64,000 bases of DNA from Trogon surrucura (Eukaryota > Chordata > Aves > Trogoniformes > Trogonidae), in assembly GCA_020746105.1 (NCBI GenBank), contig CM036624.1:29472084-29536083 (forward strand), written 5' to 3'. Both the position numbers and the translations under genes were made by a program. The notes under the pieces were generated by a model. The model had not been told where the DNA came from. It saw only the letters and a list, made by a program, of their open reading frames with translations, and did not search any database. Shown here in pieces: positions 25,854-41,100 of the stretch (positions are counted from its first letter, which is position 1; each line of letters opens with the position of its first letter).

Positions 25854-27923
25854 GGTGTGTGCGGGACCGGAATGCAACAGGACCATCGAGCCTGCTCTGC
25901 TGCTGGACACCAACATTCTCACCAGTGTCAGGTTTCCATCCTGACTGAAGAAAACTTAACTAAAATGCCACATTTGTTTCTTAGCAGTCCTTATTTTTTT
26001 TAAGGAAAGCTTGGTGTGGTGCGGGTAAATGTGCCTGTGTTATATAGTTTTACACCAAGTTGTATTTGCCTTATACCAGTGGGAATTCACTCAGCTCTGA
26101 TTAACAGAGGCCTTGGAAGGCTGGCAGTTCCTATGTCTGTTAAACAGCCAGCATTTTGCTTTCCTTGTTTCTTGATGTTGATTGTAATATGTATTTTTAC
26201 ATATGCTAATGGAGAAACAGAATAGTTAATTATGATTTTAAGAATAGTCACTTAGACGTGGTCATAAGGAGTCACACTGGAGAGAATCTCCAGTCCCGTG
26301 CACTGCTCTTAAGAGCACTGTAGGTAGCAGAGCAGGGAAGCAGTTGGCTGCACTTCACTGGCACTCCCCTGTGCACACCCTTTCACCCCCCCAAATACCT
26401 CACCCAGGATTGCCTTTGAGAGTAGTAAACATTCATTAATCAGCAATAAAGATGCAACAGGCTTCATGGAATATTTTCACAGGGGAAAAGAAAGTAGGAG
26501 AAACCAAAGACTTGCCCAAAATACGAGTTGGTCTTTAAGTCATGAAGTTGCTGAAGAACCAAGATAGTGGTTCTGCTGTTAGTAAGGCTTAAAACTAGAG
26601 CAGGATAGAGTTGTTACTGTTTGAAGGTCTTTGAAAGAGTTGGTGTGTTAGTACTGATACCTTGGCAAATTTACCTTTAGGCCCTTTTTGTTAATTCAGT
26701 CTGTATTTTTCCTGCAGTTTTAATTGGGTGTGTGACACAAATCCTCCATGGCTGTGAATTGTCATAGCACCATTGATTCTTTTTCTCCTCCTCTCCATCC
26801 CTGAAGTACTGATATTCACATACAGCAGCACTGCTCTCTCCGGTTTATAACTAGTGTGCTGCTAAACAGCTCCCAGAGGAGGCTGCATTTCAGTGAAGGA
26901 TGAAGGCTGTGTGTATATGGTGGGTGTATATAATTTGAAAATGAATCAGGACATTAACTTTGCTACATAATTATGGTTTATTTTTAAGCTGCTGTTCAGT
27001 TTTCATTCCTCATCAGAGGAGAATGGAGCCAATAGTGAGTAGGTTTTCGTCGTGCTTGGGTTCAGTATATAGGCCAGTCGTGTTTAATGCAGCTTTTGGG
27101 CAGGGAAACAGCTTGAGAGCTGCTCAGTGCCTCGGGCTACCAGCTGCTTGCCTAATTGGCCTGGGAGCACAGTGGAGGAAAAGCTGAGACACCAAGTCAG
27201 CTGGCTTCAGTATTGTTCCCAACTGGAAGAAACCTGCTTATTGGTTTGAAGTGGCATCCAGTATCGTAGATGCAGAGCAAGCGCTTGCTCAGGGCTGGTG
27301 CTGTTGATACTAGCTGTCCAGTTCCTTCGCATCAAGTCAGTGTAAGTCAAGTTTGAATCCACATCTTTCTCTTCTGTTGGGCCATGCTTCTGAACGCTGC
27401 TGAGCTAAAATTTATTGTGAAACTGAGCCTTTCCTCATCTGAGGGGGAGGTTTCACAAAGAAGCATGGCAGGCACCTAAAACACACTGAAGAGAGAGCCT
27501 AAATAGTATTTGTAGATAGATACATACGAAAGGAAAATAGATACAGAGGGCAGAGAGCGTTGCTTGAGGAAGCAGAGCGATATGCTCTGAACTACCTTTC
27601 CAGATTCTCAGTTAGCTTGACTTTGACAGCCAGGAAGGCTTCATCAAGAGTGCTAAGCTATCAGGGAAAGAAGATTTTTCTTATTAAGAAATTCCAGGAG
27701 GTTCTCATGCTTTTGTAAAAGATGAGGGAAATTTGAAATGTTTGTTTTTGTTAACATTTAAAGTGTTAAAATCCATACCACTCTATCTTGTTTGGGAAGA
27801 TAATGTTTTGTATGTAGTTAAGACTCGGATTTGAAGTAAATGCTAATAAACTTGTTTTCCTGAAGACATTAATTTGTTTGGATGTGCAAGGAATGTAGAC
27901 AAATAACAGCTTATGATGACAGT

Positions 27924-28002
27924 GATTTGTTTCTGTAATTATTTAAATATTGTTCAGTTGGGCAATTTGTTTCTATAGTTACGTAACAATTGTTCAGTTG
28001 GG
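27924..28002. repeat. Diverged two-copy tandem repeat, period about 40 bp
   Basis: ATTTGTTTCTGTAATTATTT... ending TTGTTCAGTTGGG (27924-27962) is followed by a second version (27965-28002) with the same ends and a changed middle. An older local duplication than the one at 1041. Confidence 0.8.
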
Positions 28003-31000
28003 TTTTCAAATATTTTTACAGGTATGTATAGGACAGGTGCGTTTTTCACAGGTGACTTTATTAGTTGAGAACCTAACACAATAGGGCTAAGCAATCAGCT
28101 TGGTCTGCACATTTCTCTCCAAGTGTTACTTTTCCTGTTAATAACTTCTAAACCTGTTGACAAGACCGCTTTGACTTCAGAGGGCAGTCATCCTGAAGAT
28201 GAATAATGTTGAAGTTATCTGTAATCAGTGATGGCATATGTATTAAATGTTGGTATTAGTGCATCTGCCAAGGAGAAGACACGAATGCCCATTATATGTT
28301 TTCTGGTAGTGCAAACCAACTTGTTTCTAGCTGTGGTATTTTGTGGTTTACTGCTACAAGAGGATGGCTCAAGAAATGTAAATCATGAGAAGATGCTGAC
28401 AGTTACAGAAATAGGATAAAGGAGGGTTATGAAGAGCGTGTAGACAAATACGCGAGAAAATAAGCTTCTGCTGTTATTTACAAAACAGCTGCTTCTGCCA
28501 GCCAAAGACTTTCTGTAAGTAATTCATCTGCTGGTAAATAGCCAGTGTAGCAACCTGTATTACACAGATTGTGCGTGGTACTGCCTGTGTGCAACCTGTC
28601 CTTGCAGTTGAAAGCTTGCACATAGGGCAACTGCAGATGACAGAGCAGCATTTTTCCCAACTGCATAGTAATTATATTATTTATTACAGTGAAAACAAAT
28701 GGGCAGTAATAAAAAAGTGTGAGACACAATATTTTATGCCTTAAAATCATCCTCTGTTATATCACTATGAAAATCTGTCTTGTATTCAAAGCACCACTTG
28801 TTTAAATGCAGTTTATCTTTTTAAATTTATGTAGATAATTAGTGTCAAACTGAGTGTGAACAGTTCAGACACTTGGGCTCTTAATACTTTTGCCTTTTTT
28901 TTTTTTCCCTGACAAAATCAAGTTCAAATAGAATGTGATCAACACAGTGAGACTGTAGAACAGCATTTCATCCACACGATCTCTGTTAGGAAAGAAATGT
29001 TCTAACCTATTTGAGTTTTTGAATTGATTTCAGTGTTCTCATAGTCCAATTGTCAGGGCTGTCATCTACGGAGAATTTTGGTACAAAATACACTTAACAA
29101 ATACCTAGCATCTTCTCTTTCCCCGTCTTCCACATGTAAGAAGTCATTGAAACATACATTGCATTTTCTACTCTACTTCTAATAACATATAAGCAGTGTG
29201 CAACTATTACAGGACTTTTACTTCCAAGATTGTTTAGATTTTATAGAAGAACAAATGAAGTAGTTAATCAAATACCCATTGGCCCCTCAAAATCTCCAAC
29301 TTCTGATTAACTAGTTATCCCAAAGATTATTCTCAGTTGCATGTTACCGTTACTGGACCTCTTCTCCCATCCCAAAGAAATAAATAATAAAATCCATGTG
29401 GATCAAATGACATGCCATTTTATGAGTTAAACTGACTTCTCAGAAAGTAACAAAGAAGCTTCCTGACTTCACAGGAAAAACTGCAAACTCTTCGTGACTG
29501 GGAAAAAAAGTGCCCTTTTACAAAATGTTCGATATTCCTGGCTGGGCTATTAATAGACTACAATTAGATAGGCCGTTCGGATGCTGACCAGGTTCGACAC
29601 TTCGAGCTGCTTCATCTGCTTCTCATTAGCTTTAGCTTCCCTTTTGCTTCAGCAGTTTATATCCTGCACTTCATCTCAGCTTTTGGTTTTTAACTATTGC
29701 AGTTATTTCAGAAAGGTGATTTCAGTTCTGCATCATAAAGATTGGTTGTCATTTTTAATTTGAAATTTACGGCCTCCTTATTCTTTGACAAGAGAACTGT
29801 CCGTGTACTTCACGCTTGTGAAGGTTCTCCTCCTCCCATGGGTTCTTGCTTTCCCCTCTCGCCACATGAAGTTGAAGGTGATTGTATGCAATAGCCTTTC
29901 TGCTAATTGCATCTCATCATGCATCTTTTATGTTTTATGTATAGCCTTTAAAGTGTACTTATCAAGCTAGTTCTTGAATCATCATGGTTTCAAATACCTC
30001 ATTAGAGGAACTCTTCTCATCACTCGCTCCTCTCGCAAATCATGTTTGCTTCTCACAAATGTTCACTTCTTGCGTGTGAAAGAGGAAGCTTCCCTCCGCA
30101 CCAGCCGGCCTTGTCAGCCCTGGAGTTCTGTGCAGTTGCCGTTCAAATCTAGCTCAGATCTACTGCTCTGGTGTAGAAAATACAAATGAAATCTGTTTCA
30201 TTTCAGCCTCTCTAGGTGGTGTTCAGTATCCACGTAGCCTTGGGCAGCCATGTGGTTAACTAGGTCCCCTACCAAATGCTTTCTCTAATCAGTTACTGGC
30301 AGGACGGGGAGGGTTGCCAGTCCCTTTTTGTTGTAACCATCTTCAGCTGGATGAAACCAGCGTCTGTCGCCTCATCGCCTTCCAAAATAGGACGTTTGCC
30401 AGCAGTGATGGGAGAGGTAGCAAATGAGAAAGGAAGGAGCAAAAACTGTGACTGATGTAGTGGAGAGCAGCAGATGTCATGTGGAAAATTGAGATATACT
30501 CAATAAGCATTTTCTACAAACATTTTCATACTGGTGTAACTTAGTTATGGGGTGTGAGATACGAGCATATGAGAGAGTGAGCGAGTTTAAGCTTTGAAGC
30601 GTTTCAGACAGATGGAAGTTTGTGGTTGAAGACAATTTATGTGGAATTACTGGCTAGTGGTGTTCACAGCTTAATGATTCTGCTTTAAAAGTGATTTTAT
30701 GTTATAATTAAAGAGATATGGTGAAAGAGAATAGTAGGAGCTGCGTTACAAGGAGCAAGGGGGAAGTAAAGGCCAAGAGCTGCTGCTACTAAAAGCTCAG
30801 ATTGAGCTATACCCTGTAGAAGAACATAATACAGAGAATTATGGGTTACTCCTGTGGTACCAACTTCAGCTTGCACTCTTGGCCAACACAGGTTTCTTTG
30901 AATGCATTATTAAAGACAATATCACAATAAATTAATCCGAACAGATGCTCTGACATCTGTATTACAAATCACATTAAAGTATATCCTTACCTAGAACAGG

Positions 31001-31897
31001 ACAAAGCTGTGTCTAAATCAGCGCAGAAAAAAAAAAACACAAGAAAAAAAATTAAGAAAATGTTCCAATACTGTGGAGTTTATTTTCCGAAAGGCTTCTA
31101 GCACCTGAAGCAGAGTTCAATTACTCAGTGTATTGCCCTTTGTATAAAAGGAAAAGCGGTTTATTTGCAATGTACTCACCTTGCCAAAATGTCTTGTTCA
31201 TAGCTTGCTTTTCCATGTTTCTTTCTTTTGATATATTTGATGCATTTCAATACTCGGAAATCACTCTTCACCTTCTTGTTAACCGTTTCGCAAGCACCTC
31301 TTGCTTCTATTCTTGTCAAACTTGAAATTAATAGATCTAATTGAGTTTTTGCAAAGCCGTTTATTGCGATGCTTAACACTTGGGGCTCGTATCAATTGAA
31401 ATAACAAAACAGTCGTTTCATCTGAATTCCAGTGCCTCTACCCAGCTCATTGACTAAATCTCTAGTGTTAGCATTTCTACTGTTTTCAGAAAATTTGTGT
31501 TCTCCAAATTGTTTGAGTTATTCCTGTTATAATTTTAAATAGATATTTTCTGGAAATTATTTCAGATATTTGGGGAACATCACCATTTTGATAGTGCATT
31601 ATAGATATTTTTCTTTAGAGACAGTGGCGTTCAGCATCATTAGTGTGAGTCATAGAGTACAGTATGTGTTCTCTAAGCATACTGTTTTCTAGTCTTTGTG
31701 TTCTGTGTCGGACTAACTCACTTTATTATTCATACATTTTATAGATTAAGTTTGCTTCAGATGTGTCAGAAATACATATGACAGCGTTTCCCTTATTGCT
31801 AAGGAGTTATTGCTTTTCACTAGGTTATTTGCATTCTATGCTTTGAACTTCAAAATTGATATTTACATTGAAATTTTGTGTTTGTCGTCCTTAACAG

Positions 31898-32136
31898 AAA
31901 GGGCTATTGCGAGACATGAAGTCAGAGAAATAGAACAACGGCACACAGTGGATGGCCCTCGACTAGATGTGACACTGGATGAAGAAGATGATGTGGTGAT
32001 TATTTACAACAGAGTACCTAAGACTGCCAGCACATCCTTCACAAATATTGCCTATGATCTTTGCGCAAAGAACAAATATCATGTTCTACATATCAATACG
32101 ACCAAAAATAATCCTGTTATGTCTCTACAAGATCAG
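31898..32136 (+). CDS. HS2ST1: HS2ST1 exon 2: stem end, PAPS 5'-phosphosulfate loop, first N-glycosylation site
   Basis: 239 nt, residues 42-121. The acceptor is ttaacag before AAAGGGC. The first codon (Glu42) is split, with its G coming from exon 1, so intron 1 is phase 1. The donor is CAG then gtaagc, phase 0. Residues 42 to about 68 are a charged stem segment; the globular sulfotransferase domain begins near residue 69 with an acidic patch (DEEDD). The P-loop-like PKTASTS at 82-88 binds the 5'-phosphosulfate of PAPS, with Lys83 the key base. Tyr94 and His106 line the substrate cleft. The sequon NTT starts at Asn108. Reading through the donor would add 35 non-homologous residues before a stop at 32242-32244. 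Confidence 0.97.
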
Positions 32137-35100
32137 GTAAGCTACTGCATTTGGGATGCCTTTATTAAACAAAGGGAAAGTATAGAATTTTCTTTTTGCT
32201 ATTGCAAATGTATATGCATTTGTATATGCAAAGATATATGGTGAAATTGTCTTTTATGTCACACTTTCCAATAGAAATGAATTCTAATATGTTTACATTT
32301 TCTGTGTAGATAATATTATTTATTAAATAATAGGTTCAGGTTTTTACTGAGCTACTGGAGGTGGTAAGTAGCTGTTTATCAAACAAAAAAACAAGTTATA
32401 AAGGGACATAGCTAGGTCAGGAATGGCCTTTGTTATTATAACTGTAAAAGTTTATTGTGTTGTCAACTGTCAACCTTTTGGCTGGTATTTACCTGTCATC
32501 TTCATGTGCTGTGAGTTCAGTCTTAGGTGATTTCCTCTGAGTAGTGCAGACACTGTGCCGCGCTCTTAGGGCTATACTTCTGTCTTTGGTAATAGGTCTG
32601 ATCAGGTCTCACAGGTGATTAAAAAACAGGTAGAAAGAAGTGGTTGTAAAGAGCTTGTACTCTAAAGGATGGTCACTTTGCACCATTTAAATCTTGCACT
32701 AAAATAAGTGTCGTCCTAGTGTTAGATCATGGCTATCACTGCATCAGATGATGGGTATTAAAAAAGATGATGGAAGGATCAATGCTGTTTTTCTTCAAGT
32801 GGGCTGTGGCGAAGAGGTAGATTTGATTTATTTTTTTTAAATAACATTTCTTTGCTCATGGTGAGTGCACATGCCGGGAACCAGGGTCAGAGGTCTGAAA
32901 CATTACTGTTATTATCCCTGTCTGTAAAACAAGTGTTTCCAGACTCTCGGATAGGCACTACCAGTTGTATGCTGATCATCTTAAGTTGATCCACAGCAGA
33001 GGCAGGAGCTGCTCTGCATTGCAGTGTGTCAGCACGGAGGCTTCCAGCTCCTCTAAGTGCCTACCTCCAGGCAGAAGCAGCCCAGCCCAGCTGCTGGAGT
33101 GGGGCGAGGGGAAGCAGACCGGTACCAGGCCCTCCACTTCAGTTCTGTATGTGGGAGAAAGGTTGAGGTGTAGGGCACCTCAGCACAGGGGACATCGAGC
33201 GAGATAGTGGAGTTGGGTTACTCGTGGGTTATCTTTTCCTAAATATAAATGTGATGCTGTCATACATGATTACCGAGATTACTAAGAGTAAATCTGATAC
33301 CCGTACCTATAGTCCTGTCTGCTGTATAGAACAAGTAGTAAAGACCTGTGCACTAACAGCAGAGTGATTTCTCAAGATTTAACAAGCTTATTTCTGTTAA
33401 TTAAAAACCATACTTAAGCCAGTCGTACTTAGAGCTGCACTTCCAACCACAATTCTGTTTCTGTCAAGAGGTCTCTTTAAATTATAGTGATCTGTCCTGA
33501 AGGGTAGAAGAGCTAGTCATTGATGGTATAAATTAAACATAGGCAAACTTGCCTTAAATTTCTACTTTTGTGTGAATTTCATTCAGATGAAATTTGTTCT
33601 TTACTCCCTTAGTTTTGTCTAAGAGAAACTCTTCTCCTCATCTTCCCCCTAATAATTATCTATTGAAGAACTAAAATCCATCATTGCTGGGCATGTATAC
33701 GATACTGGCAGTCCCACTTTCATTTGATACCATGCTGTTGTCTGAGGTGGTAAATTACGTTGTTTAATTCTCTTAGTCAGTGACACTCAACTGGGAGATG
33801 CTGACATTGGAAAATTTTATATATTGTGTAGTTCAAAGAAGAAATAATTATTTATCTTTAGCATATCGAGATAGCAACTTGCCAGTGTAAGTGGTAGCAC
33901 ATAATTCTGGAGATGGGAAGGATGCGGAGTAGTAGCTAATGAAGTTTACTCTTTGTGGGCTTGGATTTGCATGAAATATTCACATGCCACCTTCATTAAT
34001 ATGCTCACTGGAGTGCATTAGCTGTGTATGCACCAGTAGTAAAATACATGAACACATCATAGAGAGGAAATTGTTTTATCAGTGATACTGTAGCAAGGCG
34101 AAGATTGTCTTGGGCATGATGTAAATTGATAAAATAGTGAGAACTCCATTGCGCGCTACTTCTGCTGTACTTTTTTCCAAACGACTCTAATTCTAAATAA
34201 CAAAGATTTTAAGTTCTCTGCCCATATGGGAAACCTTTACTTCTTGAATGCAATCTGAAAAAAAAAAACCCAAACCCCTATTTAAAATCCACTCCAAATA
34301 TAATCTGTGCCTGATTTGAGTTAATCCGATAAGAGTCCCTAACACATCCGGTTTAGTTTCAGATGGAACTTGTCCTGGCAGCCGTCCTTTCTTTTGCAGC
34401 TTCTATGACAGCAGGAGCCTGGGAACTGCCCTCTTTCTGCAGGTTGGGCCTTTACTTTGCAGCAAGTTGAGTGCCACCTTGCCCATGTTGCATTTCTGAC
34501 CTTTGTGGTCTGCAATAAAAAAAACTTGCTTTCGTTAAATCGGAGTAGTTGTTTGGTTGGGTCTTTTGTTGCTTGCATGTTTCGGTACTGGTGCTTTTTG
34601 TCCATATAAGTGTTGTGGCTGGTTGGATGGCATAAAACCACACAAACCTTAGCTTTTATGTTACATGGTGAAATTGTCATCTAAAACATCTAATATGAAA
34701 TTACTGTTCTGTCTTGCAGCATGTATTCTTGACATATTATTAGAAAACGGGGGTATGAGAGCACGTTCTCTGCACTGTTGTTGTGAACGTAGAAAAACCA
34801 CGGTACAATTATCTGGCATTTCACTCCCTCAGCTTGCTGTTTTCTGTTCCTTGTTCTTTTTTCTCCCGCAGTTTCTCTCTCCATTTTAATCAAAAGAGCA
34901 ACCTGAAAACGTGTAATCTTGCTTCCTAATGTATTCTAAAAGAATGGCCACTCGGAGGATAGCACACTCATACTGACTTGAGTAATACTTCTTTCCTCTG
35001 CTGGTGAAGGTTTCGATGGCTGTCAAGTGGAACAAGCGAAAGGTTGCAATGCCTTTCTTAGCAGTAGATGTACTCTCATGCTCCTGAACTTTTAAGAATT

Positions 35101-38100
35101 TTTCTCCTGGAGTTAGATGCCTAGTGAGTACTAGTGTCCACTGCTGTACGTGTCAATTGTATTGTTCCATCTGAGAAAGAACTGCGGACATGAGGCGAGT
35201 ATCTGACTGTACTGAGGCTGAACTGGTGAACTGTCTGTTCACCATCTCACAAAACTGCTTCTCAGCTGCCCTTGCCTTGAGCGTGCTTGTGGTTTCTCCT
35301 GCCACGCAGCCAAAGGTGTGCTGCTAGCCCTTTACCAGTGTTCCTGACCCTTTAATTAGCTTCTGTGACAATTTGGATAGCTCAGCTACCAGTGCCTTCC
35401 TGCGGAGGGGTTATGATTCAGTCATGCCATTGCATTTGGTCTTTAAATCTGAATCTGAGATTTCCTTAATGGTGATACAGTGCTAGTCTTCAGTCTGCCT
35501 TGAAAGCCATTTTTTTTGTAGATCACAGAGAAAGTCCTCATGTGTCCTCATCAGGCTGAGCTTATGATATCCATATCCCCAGTTAGTTGTAATTTTAAAT
35601 CAGTTATTCAGCAATATAGAATATATTGAATATAATTATGTGAAAAGCTGGACTTTTTTGGTATCCAAAAGTCTGTGCGATACCAGGCCCCAGGGCAATG
35701 ACCAAACCACCTCTGGGCGGCAGCAGGCGTGTCGGTGTGCGTTCAGGCTGTAGAGAAGAGGGATTGATGGAAGCAGTTAATGGACAAAAGTGACAGCTAA
35801 CAGCATCACTTTGTTTTGCACGAACAGATTCTCAGAGCTTTTTGCTCAGACCAAGTGTGCTTCTCCCCCTCCTTTTGGTTCACTGGGATTTCTTTTAAAC
35901 TCTTATTGTCCTAGAAACTGAATGTATTTAACTTACCTTTCAGGACATCTTACGTCCCCAGAGTGCGCTTGATCTGGCTTTTTAATTCAGTGAAGCTCAG
36001 CTGATTTCTCACTTACTAAAGGCTGTGAAGCAACTTTAGAGCTGATTATATAAAAGCACCATGAAACAACTTCACAGGAATTCCATTCACATATGTGAAC
36101 TTTTAAAGTAACCTCAAATTTTATTCAATTGGGTTCAGATGGAGAAGCTTGCTCAGTCTCTTGAAAGCTCCAGTATCTGCTAAACCCTGAAAAGAAAGGT
36201 AAAATTGATCGTAGTTAACAGTGTGATGCAGCAAGCGATATTCATCTCTGCCCTAGAATGCTGAATCCAGACTCATTAGGCTGCCCGTGACCTAGAACAC
36301 TTCTGAGTTTTGGAATGCTGCAAGCTGGGGTGGGGAGGGTGGGGGTGAAATAGTCTCTTGCCTGCGGGCTAGTTATAGGCATTAAAAACTTAAGTTTGGG
36401 GGCACAGCACATTCTTCATCCATCTTAAGGCAGATGTAAATGTCACAGCTCTCTTACAAAACCTTCTTAGCCTTCTCTTAGCTTGCCTGGTGTTAAAGTT
36501 AATAAAATGCTAGAGCATCTATCCTGTGTTCATAAAAATTATTTCTTTGGCAGACCAGAACACATAAGATAAAGATGATAAAGAGATTTTTTTAGTTATT
36601 ACTGGAACATCTAAGATTTGATGCCAGATGGTGGCACGGGGGTCCAAGACAGAACTGACCCGTGGAATTTTACATTTAACATTTCTCTGTGTTTGGTCCT
36701 AGCCTATTAGAAACTGAAATCTAGCACTAGTTAAATGATGATGAACAAGAATGTTCATGGAAATGTAACTGAAATGTACGCTTTGATATATGTGCTGCAC
36801 TGCACACGGTAGGTAGCCCAACTGGTGTACTTGTGGAGCTCTATCAACCAACCACGAGGTTTTGGAGTTTAGGGGTAAGGAACTAGGGAATAATATATAC
36901 TTTGCATTTAGGAAACTTCTTTCCCAGGTATAGAAATAAATTCATAGCTGAGGCTTTCCACTGAAAAATGTCATTAATCTTTGGAAGGTACAGTCAATGA
37001 AAGTGTAGTTTGTTTCAGTAGCAGCAAAGGAAGTTCAATTGGATTCAGAGTCTCGTAGATACGTTATCAGTTTGTGCTCTGGACAAAACCGGACAGAAAG
37101 CCAATGCAGTTTATGAAATACTGTTGTATAACATTGTGCAGTGCTTTTCAGCTACATCTGCTGAAATTTCATGTGCAATATATGATTTAAATTGTGAAAT
37201 GCCACAGACTGTAAAACTCATACACTGAAAAAAATGAGTGCTGCCTGTTATTAAAAAGTAATATGCATTTCTTTTACCTGAGAGTCCAAGAGACAGCATT
37301 TGAAGAAATAAGTAAAGGTTATCAACCTCTTAAATCCTAAACTCGAGGTTTTGCACATTTGAAGAAACAGCGGCAGCCCAGTCTTGCCTCTTAAAATCCT
37401 CAATTGGTTGGTTATAATAGATAATTAATACCATGTTTCAGGGCACTCTCCATCCATTAGACTTTACAGAATGTTAGTGTGTTGTCTTGAGTTCTCCAAC
37501 TTTTCTGATTCTCTTGTCCCACCTCAGTATCTCTGTGGTTATCTATGTCACTGTGTAACAGAATAGATACTGTAGATGTGCAGGGAATGCTATCTTCTAA
37601 TTGTCAGCTTCAGAAATGGCATATCATTGTCAGACAGCTCAGGCAGTACAAATTTATCATCTTTTCTCTATTATCCAATTCACTAGTTTTGAAATAACTT
37701 TCAGAGTTAAATGCTTTGATGTTAAAATATTCTGTTCATCTAATAAAGCCAAGCTATATCAGGATTTGCATGTCCCACTTATTTTGATCATACTTTCTGG
37801 TTTGGGGAGTGTATCTTACTTTACTCTTTGAAATGTAAAGCTATTCCTATTTTTGTGAAGTTTGCCAATAACTGCTTTATCAGCCCTTGTTTAAGGGCTC
37901 TTTCATACTTTAACATTTCATATTTCACTGAAATATTAGGCTTAAGGTAAGTATTCAGAATGGTGAACTAGAGATCTAATTTACACTGTATACATTCATC
38001 AAATCTCTGGATTACTTATGCATTATGTTTGGGGATGGGAGAAAAAATGAACCATCAGACTTGCTTCTTATGTCACAGTAAAATAAGTCTAAGAACATGC

Positions 38101-41100
38101 TTGTAAACCTGATGTGCTTTTATTTGAGCGACTAAATGCAGATCAGACAATTTCATCAAAGGTGTACTTGCATTTCTGCTTATTGGTGAGGGAATTTCAC
38201 ATTCCTTTCAAATTACAAATAAAGTGGACTGACAAAATTTTAAATCTTTGTCTTGCTAATGTTTTTGCAGTAGCTTTCATTGAATTACCCTTCTGATTGA
38301 TGTATTCTGCTTTTGTTTAGTTTCTGATCATTAAACTGTGATGATCTGAAATGCTTGCAGAAAAGTCTATTTTAGCTAGCACAAATTCTTTAATATTCAA
38401 AATAGACTTTTTTTCCTAATGCATTGTAAGATTTTACTTACAAACCAGGAAGCGCCATGCATGGGGAAACTTAACGTGTTCCAGCTGTACAGAAGGATAT
38501 TTCTCGTTTTACAGGTCCGATTTGTGAAGAATGTGACTTCCTGGAAGGAAATGAAACCAGGATTTTACCATGGACATATATCTTACTTGGACTTTGCCAA
38601 GTATGTTACTGTTGAATTTATCTGCCGAGTTGTAGTAGTTTAAGTTGCTTGGATCCAGGTGGGATATTGGTGCCCTCTAGTGATGGAGGTTTGACAACTG
38701 CAGTTTTGAAAAATTCTCACACTGAAATTCTGATTAGAAGCAAATATTTGACCTTGATTTTCAGTTTTCTCTTGTCTTTTTGCATGATACTGTGTAGTCG
38801 ACTCTCGTATGAAAACTTTTTATATGCTAGATTTAGTATTCCTTATCTGAATTACAAACTTGTTTTGCTGAAAATCCTGGCTTTTCTCTGGAACACTGGC
38901 AGTTCTGCCTTAGGATTGGCTTCCCGTTCTGGGAAGTTTAGGATACCTGTTTTCAAATATGTCTCATATAAGAAAAAATACCACCTGCCTCTTAAGTTAT
39001 GTAGTTCTTCTCTATCAGAATGCCTCTTTATGCTTTATTAAAATATTAAAAGTTATATCTTAAAGCCATTTTCTGGCCTACAGTAGTTTCATTTGCTGTA
39101 AAAAGTGCTGAAATAATTCCTGTGGAGTTAAACTCTGATATTTCTAAAATTAATTTAAAAGAAAATGAAGCAAAAATTCTGCCAGTGACTGACTTCAGAG
39201 ATTCAGGATCGTATCTGTGTTCTTGCTTCCCTGTGTTTCTTTCCTTGTCTTACTTTTGCTTCTGGATCTAAAGCAGTGATCCTCGGTACCTCAGTCGTGT
39301 GAAACTTCCCCTTGGACTGGCAAGTCAGTTTTGCTGATGATGCTGACTGGGCAGTGTTTCAGCTTGCACTTGCAGCATGCAGAAGAGGGTTTAGAATTGA
39401 AAATGATATTTTCAGATCTCGATGTATTTGACCGCACAGTCAATAGTAACCACTAATTTTACCTCTTACTGGTGGTCAGTCCTCAGTACTGTTATGCTTC
39501 TGTGTATTAAAACAATTATTTAACGAAGTGAGGTTTTTATATGTAAGAATTTCTTCTGTTTAGTCATTGCTTTTAATTATTTATTCTTTTAAGTGCACTG
39601 ATTTTTAATTCTAGCTTTTTATTACAAAGAATAAGAAGGGTAAGTGAGAGCTTCAGAGATTCTCAGTACAGTATATTATATAATAGAAAATGCTAAAAGC
39701 AACAGTACTAGCTGGAAATTACCAGTGGCACCAAGTAAAATCTTGAAGTTTACAAAGAGTAACAGGCAAGAAGTCTTAATTGTAAATTAATCAATAAAAT
39801 GTGTCAAATTTCATTAGCTTCCTTTCTGCCTTTTTAAAGTTTAAATTCTCCAACATTAATAAAACCTTAAACTGAGTAAGCTTTCTGGCACAGTAAAAGT
39901 GAATGGTATTTTATACATTACTTGATAAAGCTGGAAACACTTTCAGATACTGGAACTTTTTAAACTAAAATAATCGTTTTACATCTGGAAAGCATCTAAG
40001 CAATTTCACAGATTTCTTTTCATGTTCATCTTCCCTCCAGGACTGTGTTATCCTTGTGTTTGTTGTTTGTTATCCTTTCACCCAGATGATTTATTTTTTT
40101 CCCACAGCAGCTTGCTTTCTCATACTTTGGGTTTTCATTATTAAAATAATATCTTGAATCCCCTGGTTGTGCTTGGCAAGGCCCACTCTTTTAAGGCTGT
40201 GAGGTATGTTGTTGTAGTGAACGTTCTTGTGGTTCAGAAGTATAAAATATTTCAGAAAAGTCTGTGCCTGCTTATACACAGGCTTCAGACTTAGGTCGAC
40301 TGTCAAAGATCACAAGTACCTCTTAAATTATGCTGAAGCTTAAAGTAATGAATTCAGTTGATGACTTACAGTATTGAGGACAGGTTATCGTAACCCACCC
40401 ATGTAGAAATTACAGTAATAGAAATTCAAATTCTTTTCCCTATTTTTTTTAATTTTAATTTCTAGTCTACCCTTATTCCCTACTTTCTCTGAGAAATGAT
40501 TGAAAAAAAGTTGACAACGCAATTGCCAAATCATCATCGTTGTTAACAAAGTTGCACTAGTAAGTGTCATATGTTATCGTAACTGAAACTAGTTTGGTGA
40601 GGTCACGTGCAAGTCTATAGGAATGTACAGCACAAACATTTCCAAGGGCTTTGACACCTTCATTTAACCCACAGATATATATTATTGGTTGAGGCTGATG
40701 CTGTACCAGAATGGTTTGTTATAGCCTTCTGTGACACTTGCAGCAGATTCTATAGAAGGGGACGCTCGTGGGTGTCTCTGACACTTCACTGGACCTGAGA
40801 GAGAGTGCAGTTCAGAGACAGGACTTTGCATCAGAAAGGTTGAAACATTCACACACTCCTGTTTTGTAGACTTTGGGAGTAAGAGCTGGCACTCGGACAG
40901 CTGTCAGCAATGTCACCTTTGACTGCTACAGTCTGATTCATTGGTAGCCCGGCTGGCAACATCGGAAGAATCAATTGCTCTTTCTGTAGCCTTTAACAGC
41001 TCCTGTATCTGTAGTGCTGGTCTTCTGCCAAAGTAATGCCTTTCAACTGGGTTTGGTGTTTGGGGTTTTTTTCTAACTTCCTCTTTTCTGCTGCTTATTC

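Larger units (their letters stand above)
1..31897 (+). other. HS2ST1: HS2ST1 intron 1 (3' part)
   Basis: About 32 kb with no recognisable coding exon. Short ORFs on both strands have no protein-family signature. Supportable contents are the mobile elements at 7375, 14326, 18612 and 25669, tandem repeats at 1041 and 27924, TA tracts, GT-rich low complexity (about 3001-3057, 11561-11616 and 22598-22640), a pyrimidine tract at 11281-11321, an antisense poly(T) feature at 9591, and a diverged 60-bp duplicate pair at 19018 and 20459. The window starts inside the intron; a very long first intron is usual for this gene in vertebrates. Confidence 0.9.

Noticed and set aside
29581..30189. Three consecutive plus-strand frames in the same phase, separated by two stops, as a decayed gene
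   Set aside because: The translation is Ser/Leu/Cys-rich and matches no family I know; C/T-rich DNA explains the openness.
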